A DNA stretch of 64,000 nucleotides, taken from contig CM042548.1 in assembly GCA_023630585.1 (NCBI GenBank), forward strand, positions 6,952,027-7,016,026, written 5' to 3'. This DNA comes from Cranoglanis bouderius (Eukaryota > Chordata > Actinopteri > Siluriformes > Cranoglanididae). The notes under the pieces are model-generated. The model was not told the DNA's origin and ran no database searches. It worked only from the letters and a program-made list of their open reading frames with translations. Positions 56,901-64,000 of the stretch are shown piece after piece; position 1 is the stretch's first letter; each line of letters begins with the position of its first letter. The position numbers and the translations under genes are program-made.

Positions 56901-59900
56901 GTTGTTCTGGTTCACATCAAAGGTGTGACTGTGTCCATCTGCTGACTTTACAGTTACTGTGCTAGAGCTGTCTGAGCTGAACACTTTAGTGGAGTACAGA
57001 GCCAGAGCTTGGAGGGCCACAACTGTGTCCTGATTAAAAGAGGATGAAAAACTTTATGAAATGCAGTAAAATTGGCTGATGCTGTGATTGTTATTCTCCT
57101 AACAAGACTATGACCATAGAAGTGACTGTGTTTGTGACATGTGATTCAAAAGTTAGTCATTACCTATGGAAGCTTGTTGGACAATTGCAAATAGACAATG
57201 GCTTCAAAAATTATATGAAATATATTGCTGTTTGTACATTTCAGAAATTTTACATATAATTTATCTAACAGTATTTTGTATCTGCATTATGTTTTTGTTT
57301 GATTTCTGTTTTGACTCCTGTTTGTACTTGTTGAGCACATATATTTACTTCATGATATAAAATACAATGTTCTTTTTTTTAACATTCTTTTACATATCTT
57401 TTTGATGTTTTCCTGTTATCACATCCTCAAGATTTTAGATTCTGATTTCTCTATGCTTTAGAAGAAACGAGATTGCGCCAGTTTAATCATGCACCTGCAG
57501 TACAGTAACCTCATGCACAGTGCTGTGAAAGTATTTGCCCCATCCTGATTTCTTCTGTTTTTGTGTATCTCATACTAAATAGTTTTAGATCTTCAGACAA
57601 AATACAACATAAACAAAGGCAACCTGAGTAAACACACAATAGTTATTTATTTATTTTATTGAAGCAAAAAATAGTTATCCAACACCTATCACTTATGTGG
57701 AAAAACTTAATTTCCCCTTGAACTTAATCTGGTTGTGCCACCTTTGTCAGGTATTTTCCTCTCTTGTACTCAGAGTGCTTAAGTTGCCCGTAGCATGATA
57801 TTGTGCTTCAGGGTTGACGTGACATGGTTTACTTTGCCTTGTGTGTTTTTGTTTTGGTTTCCGTCCTGTCTCCACCCCTGTTTTGTGATTGGTTGTTTCC
57901 CTCATGTGTCATCATAATCCACAGCTGTTTCTGTATCCCCTTTGATTAGTTTGTACATTTAACCCCCCATGTCTCACTCTTGAAGTGCAAAGTATTGTTT
58001 CTGTGTTTTGCTGCCAGTATTCTACCGAGCTGCTATGTTCTTTGTTCATGGTTTTTGATCCTGTTTTTTGTCACGTTTGTGATTCTGGTTTTGCCCGCTT
58101 GCTGATCGCCTGACCCTGTGCCTGTGGGGTTTTTTTTTAACCACGTTTTTGATATTCATTTTGGAATTGTCTGTCTGCCCTTCAATAAAACCTTTAACTG
58201 CATATGTATCCGTCTGCATGCCTATTTACACAAACTTTAGCAGCAATAACTGTAACCAAGCACTTCTGATAACTGAAGACCAGACAATCCTTTAGGATTT
58301 TCTGGTAGAGAGCAGAATTCATGTTTCCCTCAATTACTGCAAGTTTCCCAGGCCCTGAAACAGCAAAGCATCCCCACACCATTACACTTTCACCACCATG
58401 CTTGACTGTAGGTATGATGCTCTTTTTGTGGATTTCTGTGTTTGGTTTCTGCCAGATGTAACGGGACCCCTGTTTTCCAAACAGATGCACTTTCAACTCA
58501 TCAAATCTCAGAACATTCTTCCAAAAGGATTGAAGATCATCAAGGTGTGTTCTGGCAAAATTCAGACATGCCTTAATGTTCTTCTGGGTTAGCAGTGGTT
58601 TTCTCCCTGCCACTCTTCCATGGAGTGCAATTTTGCCCAGTGTCTTTCTGATAGTGGAGTAATGAACAGTGACCTTTATTGATGCAAGAGAGGCCTGTAG
58701 GTCCTATGATGTTGTCCTTGGCTCTTTTGTGACTTGCTGGATGAGTCATCGCTGTGCTCTTGAAGGAATTTCGGAGGGTCGGCCACTTCAGAGAAGGTTC
58801 ACTACTGTGCAGAGTTTTTCCATTTATAGATAATGGTTCTTACTGTGGTCCTTTGGAATCCCAGAGCCTTTGAAATAGCTTTGTAATCCTTTCCAGACTG
58901 ATGTATTTCAATCACCTTCATAATTTCTGGAATTTATTTCAACTTTGGCATAGTGTTACTGGGTAAGACCTTTTAACCAACTTCATGCTGTTGGAAAAAG
59001 TTCCATATATGTGATTGAACAAGGTTTGCAGTAATCAGGCCTGGTTGTGTCTAGTCCAGCTGAACCCCATTATGAATGCAGTTTCATAGAATTGGGGAAT
59101 TGGTAACTACAGGGCAAATTTTTCCCACAGACCCAGTATTGGATAACTTTTTTTGCTTCCATAAATAACATTATCATTTAAAAACTGTATTTTGTGTTTA
59201 CTCAGGTTGCCTTTGTTTATCTTAGATTTTGTTTTAATTTCTTAAAAAAAGGTATACACAAAAACAGAAGAAATCAGAAGGGAGCAAATATTTTTTCACT
59301 GCACTGTAACTCTGCCTTTACATACAGATCCTCATTCTCTCCATAACCAATCAAGTGTTAGTTATGCAGTATATGAAGTGATGTGTCTGTGGTTTTAAGT
59401 CTGTTACCTGAATTGCTCATCAGTTTCAACTCTTATCTTGGGTATAATAAACACCTTATTTTTTTTTGTTTTGTTGAGCTTCTGGACTCTGGTGTGGTGT
59501 TTTTTTTTTAGTGTTGTCTATGCTTTGTGTTCAGGCATCCTGTTGCAACGTCAATTAAGTTTGAATTAAAACTGCATAAAGGGCTGCAAATTAATTGAGT
59601 ACCTGGGTGGAGGAAAAGCCTCCATAGGGATTTTGCTGCTTCACCAGCCAGCTGACTATCCTATGAGCGTATCCCAAATCAGCAGCAGTGAGTTGACTTG
59701 TAGTGAGAACAGCTAGCAGCACATAAGAACTTATTTCCACTGACAAAGCACCGGAGTCATCTGAAGCTGACTGATACCAGTGAAGCCGACCATCTAAAAT
59801 TAAAAAGACACAAGATCATTAGGACTTATAACATCTCTGCCTTTTTTTTTTTAATTCCTCTTGTTCTCCCAATTTTCACTATTATCCAAATGTGTTTTCA

Positions 59901-62870
59901 ATCTTGCTGCTGTTTCATAGTAAATCAATTTACTAGACAGATTAGGCAACCGCTAACTTATTGCTGTTGTGTTTTTCCTGCTTGTTTGTGAATTAATCCC
60001 AAAGGATTGTGACGTAGTCTATAGTGTGTCCCATTTGTGATTTTTAGCACTTGAGAGTTTTCGCGAGCGCCCCCTTTGCACCCTTGATGCGGTCCTCATC
60101 GAAGCCTGCACTGCTGCAGGCTCACGTGGTCCGCTACCCTTCAGTCCTTGTGACAGACCAATCAGAAAGCAGAGGAAGAGTTTCGAGTGTAGGTTTTAGC
60201 CAGCATGACAGAAGTGCAAGTTTTTGTTTTTATAATTAACAATGATTCACAGTGTAATTGAACTGTAGCTCTAGCTTTTAGTAATATTTCATTATATAGC
60301 TTGAAGATTAAAAACATGAAATTATAGTCAGTTAAAATGGGAGGGAACTTCAGGTTATGACCATTGTCGATGGTTATCTGATAAAAACGATGCTCTTTTT
60401 GTATTTATGGTTCAGTACTACTTTCAGAATATCCTTTAGCAAGCCATCTGGCTAGCGCCACAGTGAAAACAATAACGGCAACACCTTCCTCTTTCTGGCG
60501 TCACGACGTCGAGTCTGTCCCAAAAGGCATCTATTAACATCCCCATCATTGTGGACTCACGCCTTAGCGCCACATAGGTCTGCATTAGCTCTGTCTTTTT
60601 TTTTTTTTTTTTTTTTTTCTTTCATTTAAAAAAAATATATCAGCAGTACAAAATTATAACAGCAATACAATGACATATCAAATAACAAGAGAAAGAAAAA
60701 AACAAACAAAAAATAAAAGAAAATAAAAATAGTCAGGGGTATTACACATAGACCTACAAATTGAAGAAAATCTGTATGCATATATACCTCATGTGTGGGT
60801 GGGTCTTAACAGCGCTTTACTATTTATTTATTCATATATATGTTGTGTGTATGTGGAGATGAGCTCTCAGGAGCGGCACGGAGCAGCGTAAAGCGCTGTT
60901 AAGACACACCGAAAATTAATCCGCCCACACGTGAGGTTTGTGCATACTCATTTCACTTTGAAGCTTTATAAACATATAACTTTGGCAGATTTTTTTTTCT
61001 CTTGCATGAGTCTACACACACACACACACACACACACAGAAGAGGTTTTATGTTGCTCAGGTGGAAACCCAACCTCAAAATGGAAGCCCTGCACTCTTAT
61101 TTCCATATTGCAACTTGATAACTATTGTTTGTTGCATATTTGTTTGTTTCTGAGTTGTTTATGGACCTAAAAGTTACGGTTATTGAAATGTTACCGAAAA
61201 ACTGTTTTTTTATAATAGTAAAATATTAATTTTTGCAATGGCTCTTTTGAAAAAAATATAATGCATTAACCAAAAATTAAAAAATGGCTCTTTGGTGAAA
61301 AAAGATTCCCGACCCCTGGTGTAGCCAGTCTACTGACAGGGAGGAAATCAATGTGGACACAGAGAGAACAGGCAAAATATGATATGCCCATTATACTATA
61401 TTGTTTTCTCAATACGATCACAATATGATCACGTTTTCTCAGTCTCCACTTCAAATTTTCTAAACCTCATTAATGAGCCCACACTATTGAAGAGTGCTAA
61501 TAGCTTGCCATTGGAGATTTCTGAAGATCAGCATGTAATGCAGTAGTAGGGGTCAGCAGCAGTAGTGAATGCACTGCGAGCATTGTAGTCAGTCTACTAG
61601 CAGGAAGGAAATCCATGTGCACATAGCGAGAACAGGCAAAATATGCCTATGATAGTAATTAAAATGTAACAAATGTGCATTACAAATTATTCTGCTCTTT
61701 CCATACCTCCTGAAATAGCTACACGATCCAACTCTTTCAGCAGTTTTCTTCGAACTTCATTCTCTTCAGCCAGACTGAAAGTGTAGGCCAACAGTGCAGT
61801 GGTGTAGGTGTTAATCATGTTACCAATAGAAGACTTCAGGCACAACAGTCCTTTATTCACAACAGGATTCTGCAATCAAAACTATCAATCAAAAGTAGTA
61901 ATCAAATAATAGTAAATAAGAAAACACAAGTTTGTAAAGTTTCAGTTACAATTACAGCTTTATTATGACTTTTGCAGAACCTCTCTATAGAATCATGTCA
62001 CCTGAAAGCAAAATTTAAAATGGTATCAGGCTCTTACCTCGACTGTAATGCCTAATTCAAGGAATGATGCAGTGATGTAACCAGTGATGGTCACATCATC
62101 ATTTACACCACCCTGAAATACATGAAAATGATACAAAAACAAAATAGAAATTCAGTAGATTTTTTCAGAAATGTGTTCTGTAGTATGGAGAGCCTTAGAA
62201 CCATACATACTTTCATTCTGTTATTGAACAGACTTCCCTGTCGTATAAAACAGCCATCTGATCTCTGCATATGCATAAGCCATTGCTTTGCACTGTTAAT
62301 GCTTTCTGGATCAATAAAGATGTAACGTTGTGCTTTTCCAAAAGTCCTCAAGACAAAAGCAGTCAACCTGGTGATGGAGATTTATTTGTGTCTATAATTG
62401 AAATATCGGTGTGCAACAGTTTCCAGAGTAAATTCACAAATACTGAAAAGTGTTATTATTTTATTTTATTTTTTTAAACATTTGCATCATTACTGCTTCC
62501 TGTAAAATTCTTACCATGTGTTCTCCTCTCCCGTGCCAAATGTGCTATATGCACCATTCAAATGTTTATAGTTTAGCTGCCTCTGGTATCCTGTGTAAAG
62601 CAAATGATTGATTCTGATTACTTCAGCAAGAGTATATCCAGGATGGCTATTGTTGACCTGTGCAGATTAAGAGAGAACTATAATCTCACTTACCACTCTT
62701 AAGGAAACCAGTAGCCCTCTCCCGGATAGCTGTGGTGAGTTGCTCAGTGTTCTCTAGATACTGAAGAATGTAGATATTGGGGGCAAGGAGAGCAATGTTT
62801 TGTTCACCACAGCCATATGGCATCTTTAGCAGCCCATCCAGATGTTTTAATGCACGGCCAAGTATATCTC
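47989..62870 (-). CDS. a2ml: Alpha-2-macroglobulin-like, copy B (3' part; 5' end outside window)
   Basis: There are 12 coding exons, 5' to 3': 62870-62694, 62590-62515, 62367-62211, 62112-62038, 61869-61707, 59793-59603, 57029-56814, 49977-49856, 48681-48600, 48442-48374, 48214-48109, 48029-47989 (stop 47989-47991); 1475 nt in view. Each exon has exactly the length and phase of exons 23-34 of copy A, and all splice sites are GT-AG, so this half looks intact. It holds GCGEQ, the alpha-alpha thioester domain, CUB parts and the receptor-binding domain ending TEYTSPCV. The exon that should precede 62870 is not found before 64000, which fits the 2.7 kb intron at that place in copy A. Copies A and B are a tandem pair in the same orientation. 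Introns of B are swollen by Tc1 and LTR insertions. Confidence 0.93.
48807..49552. mobile_element. MITE-like element in copy B intron
   Basis: GGAGCCTGTCTCACCAAGCA at the left is mirrored by TTCATGAAACAGGCCCC at the right, about 740 bp apart. Such GGGGCCTGTTTC ends occur on common fish PIF/Harbinger-type elements. A piece of the dispersed repeat at about 49000-49110 lies inside. Coding capacity absent. Confidence 0.5.
50011..50470 (-). pseudogene. Degraded Tc1 transposase fragment
   Basis: The minus strand reads MSGSSAGQRRIARLVVDDRK, IIILYKCGDQKQISECTT and VGYNIRRPHQVPLLLLK, a transposase N-terminal to middle segment of the family whose interior also appears at 5366-5552 and 19590-19735. No intact ends. 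Intron of copy B. Confidence 0.6.
50535..50868 (+). pseudogene. Tc1 5' fragment, split by later insertion
   Basis: TGAAGTCTACACACCGCTCG is a Tc1-type terminal repeat. Further in, MVRKELTKHVFDHIVRRYQS and GEGY open a transposase that stops at the insertion point 50869. The last 22 bp (CAATCAGGAGAAGGGTACAT plus AA) also occur at 39998-40019. Confidence 0.6.
50869..52440 (+). mobile_element. Candidate solo LTR, 1572 bp, with ATAA target duplication
   Basis: It begins TGTGGCAG and ends CTGCCACA (perfect 8 bp inverted ends, TG...CA). ATAA is directly repeated at 50865-50868 and 52441-52444. A TATA box TATATAAA is at 50951-50958. No long coding frame, tRNA primer site or second LTR is seen. The undisturbed target is present at about 39998-40040. 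A long LTR with 4 bp duplications would fit some retrovirus-like or gypsy/BEL elements; I cannot say which. Intron of A2M copy B. Confidence 0.7.
52445..52860. mobile_element. Left part of CAGTTGTGCTTATAA element
   Basis: Near-identical to 40022-40432: the same end after TA, the same body, and the same junction TTTCCAACAGTGGCTATA into the Tc1 that starts at 52861. The element appears to resume after that Tc1 (54402-54490: CACACTGAGGACAGTTTAGG ... CACTGATGCTCAAG). Confidence 0.65.
52861..54399 (-). mobile_element. Tc1-like transposon, CAGTGGGTATAG family, both ends present
   Basis: The left end is TAGTGAGTATAGAAAATAAT and the right end is TTTCTATACCCACTG before TA; 1539 bp. Of the family copies here it keeps the longest frames. 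53717-54025 has the HTH part (PRNTVKSIIKRWKVFGTTQT, RRKLVREATKRPTATLKQLQ). 53047-53508 (153 aa) has RKMDGAKYRQILKENLLPSA, TFQHDKDPKHTAKLTTQWF and WPSQSPDLNPIENLWNDLKT with the catalytic Glu. A frame break and stop near 53510-53720 disable it. Intron of A2M copy B. Confidence 0.9.
54717..56269 (-). mobile_element. Tc1-like transposon, CAGTCCCCTCTGAAAG family
   Basis: The left end CAGTCCCCTCTGAAAGCATT and right end ATACTTTCAGAGGGGACTG are inverted, with TA on both sides; 1553 bp. The minus strand holds a broken transposase: MKTAFVVKKDTNMKARELSL then GEKQAILKLKK (55747-55977), and 55286-55780 with MELVSKGKQQLMTNIVIAVK, HGGGSVMAWACMAASGTGSL and FIDDVTHDGSSRMNSEVY. The C-terminal Asp/Glu part is decayed. 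It sits in the copy B intron, absent from the matching copy A intron. Confidence 0.88.
56814..57029 (-). CDS. A2M copy B exon equivalent to copy A exon 29
   Basis: A 216 nt exon reading DTVVALQALALYSTKVFSSD and CVSVQ at its end, with GT-AG borders. It differs from the copy A exon (18672-18887) in few residues (for example HTFDVNQNN versus HNFYVNQNN). It is isolated between two introns of about 2.6 and 6.8 kb swollen by transposons. Confidence 0.9.
57518..59306 (-). mobile_element. Tc1-like transposon containing a solo LTR
   Basis: The left end CAGTGCTGTGAAAGTATTTG is mirrored by AAATATTTTTTCACTGCACT at the right; TA follows the right end. The minus-strand frame 58194-58613 has FWKNVLRFDELKVHLFGKQG, VKHGGESVMVWGCFAVSGPG and LAVIEGNMNSALYQKILKDC. 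N-terminal HTH pieces lie near 58640-58950 with breaks. The C-terminal block is interrupted by the LTR at 57745-58232. Intron of A2M copy B. Confidence 0.85.
57745..58232 (+). mobile_element. Candidate solo LTR inside Tc1
   Basis: It starts TGTCAGGTATTTT and ends TTACACA, with AATAAA near 58183. The flanks ACCTT and AACTT form a 5 bp target duplication with one mismatch. Removing it restores the Tc1 reading across the site. No coding sequence. 488 bp. Confidence 0.6.
59810..60775. other. Copy B intron, no gene; long poly(T)
   Basis: No coding exon is seen. About 60050-60150 is unusually GC-rich for the region (GCGAGCGCCCCCTTTGCACC). A T run of about 25 is at 60595-60619. The short frame at 60051-60239 has no recognisable similarity. 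Confidence 0.5.
60777..60944. repeat. Foldback element
   Basis: Left arm: TGCATATATACCTCATGTGT then GGGTCTTAACAGCGCTTTAC. Right arm, inverted: GTAAAGCGCTGTTAAGACAC, then CCGCCCACACGTGAGGTTTG and TGCA. The arms are about 45-57 nt, around a spacer of about 65 bp. It looks like a small MITE or foldback in an intron of copy B. Confidence 0.65.
61297..61318. mobile_element. hAT-type terminal end fragment
   Basis: GATTCCCGACCCCTG, which reversed is CAGGGGTCGGGAATC, the terminal repeat of a common vertebrate hAT group. No partner end or 8 bp duplication was found, so only a remnant is claimed. Confidence 0.4.
61321..61655. repeat. Local duplicated repeat units in copy B intron
   Basis: 61321-61390 and 61584-61655 share AGTCTACT, GGAAATC and GAACAGGCAAAATATG with few differences. 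Between them, about 61462-61580 (GAAGAGTGCTAATAGCTTGC) recurs at 63057-63170. Non-coding. The unit lies about 50-400 bp from the 61707-61869 exon. Confidence 0.65.
62694..62870 (-). CDS. A2M copy B thioester exon
   Basis: It encodes MPYGCGEQN in the same phase as the copy A exon at 23094-23270. Two amino-acid differences in 59 residues. Intact acceptor and donor. This is the most 5' exon of copy B inside the window. Confidence 0.95.
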
Positions 62871-63056
62871 CTACAAAAGAACACAATAATCTTTTTTTAC
62901 TTAGACTTTTACTTAGTTTTAATGTTCTGCTTTCTTATGATCTGGACAGCCAGGGCAGTTTCCTTTGGGACTAGTAGACTCAAAAGAGCTTAGTACAGCT
63001 GCCTGCATATAGTGATAGACCGTGTTCCCTCAGTTGAAGCTTCTTATTTCTTTAAA

Positions 63057-63170
63057 CTTGGTTAATGAGCTCACTCTATTGAAGAGTGCTAATAGCTTGC
63101 CATCAGAGTTTTCTGAAGATCAGCATGTAATCAGCAGCACTGAATGCACTATGCCTTACTGAAATTGAAG
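63057..63170. repeat. Copy of the 61462-61580 repeat
   Basis: TATTGAAGAGTGCTAATAGC ... TTTCTGAAGATCAGCATGTA matches the intron segment about 1.6 kb to the left in the same orientation. Function unknown. Confidence 0.6.
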
Positions 63171-63268
63171 CTGATCCTTCCATTCAGTTCTTTGAACCCA
63201 GCTGATTGAATGATTGACTCCTTTCATGGTATAGTTGCCCTAGCATGTCAGTGGGCTATCCCTTACTA

Positions 63269-64000
63269 CAGTGGGTATAGAAAAGAATCACCCCCCTTTA
63301 AAATAATCACATTTTGTTGCTTTTCAGCCTGAAACGAAGACGGACACAGTTTTTGTTTAATCCAGCTGTATTTACTCAGTGCAACTTATAACATCCATGT
63401 GAAAGATATAACACCAACATGTCAGAAAAATATTTAAAAAAATTAAAAACCAGAATCACTGAGTTGGAAAAAGGATCACCCCCTCCTAAAAATGACTTGT
63501 AAACTCAATAAGGTGTAGCTAATCACCTTCTCAATGGCACACAAAGCCATTTGACTTTCAACTGTGATCAGCAGTGGTCATTTTGATTAGCTAAGCATGA
63601 AAAGAGCTTTTCTGGAGCATTTCAGTCCTTGGTAGTGCAACTGAAGCAAACAATCAACTATGGGTGGCAAGGCACTGTCAAAAGATCTCCGGGATAAAGT
63701 TGTGGACAGGCACAAGTCAGGAGATGGATACAAAAAATTCAAAGTCTTTATCAATGAAGCACAGTGAAGTCTATTATTAAGAAGTGGAAGGTAGTTGGTA
63801 CAACACAGACCCTCCTTGGATCAGGACATCGCTCCAAACTGGATGAAAGAGCCAGGAGGAAACTGGTCAGAGAGGCTACCAAGAGGCCTACAGCAACTAT
63901 GAAGCAGTTACAGGAATTTATGACAAAGAGTGGTCATTGTGTGCATGTGACAACAATATCACAAATTAAGCTACCCACAACAAAAAAGCTACCCACAACT
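63269..64000 (+). mobile_element. Tc1-like transposon, CAGTGGGTATAG family, cut by window end
   Basis: CAGTGGGTATAGAAAAGAAT after TA. The plus strand opens a transposase (ALSKDLRDKVVDRHKSGDGY at about 63670) with a frame break near 63745. The text near 63965-64000 repeats AAGCTACCCACAAC, which departs from the family. Probably another dead copy, in a copy B intron. Confidence 0.85.

Overview
The window is teleost nuclear DNA, most like an otophysan fish such as a catfish. It is AT-rich and intron-rich, with long microsatellites, very many Tc1-like transposons, and tRNA- and 5S-rRNA-derived SINEs. No bacterial, plasmid or viral gene layout is present. All real protein genes are on the minus strand, so they read from high to low coordinates.

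Layout: (1) 1-4500 is intergenic or 3' flank, with an internally deleted Tc1 element (1876-3542) interrupted by a tRNA-SINE. (2) 4629-9555 holds the seven coding exons of TBCEL (tubulin cofactor E-like, LRRC35), 428 aa. A non-coding 5' exon is likely at 9799-9942, and a CRE/ETS promoter-like block lies near 12300. (3) 12400-15100 is intergenic repeats. (4) 15110-36087 is a complete alpha-2-macroglobulin-like gene (copy A). I resolved 34 coding exons, 4290 nt and 1429 aa, with a signal peptide, bait region, GCGEQ thioester and receptor-binding domain. (5) 36.1-47.9 kb is an intergenic block packed with Tc1 copies, MITEs, a LINE 3' fragment and large microsatellites. (6) 47989-62870 holds the last 12 coding exons of a second, tandem A2M-like gene (copy B). 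Its 5' part lies beyond the right edge. (7) The window ends inside another Tc1 copy.

The two A2M copies share exon lengths and splice phases exactly, so they are a tandem duplication of a secreted thioester protease inhibitor. Protein divergence is uneven: the thioester exon is nearly identical while other exons differ strongly. TBCEL is a cytoplasmic tubulin regulator and is functionally unrelated.

The most notable non-genic signals are these. A Tc1 deletion subfamily has two copies sharing one internal deletion junction and a long hairpin. A 1.57 kb TG...CA element with an ATAA target duplication has an empty site elsewhere in the window. A 1.04 kb TIR element carries CRE palindromes in its ends and a coding-like exon. 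A composite nested transposon is present twice. Copy A lacks both lysines that mediate LRP1 binding in human A2M.

Gene models were built by hand from splice signals and family knowledge; no alignment or database search was run.
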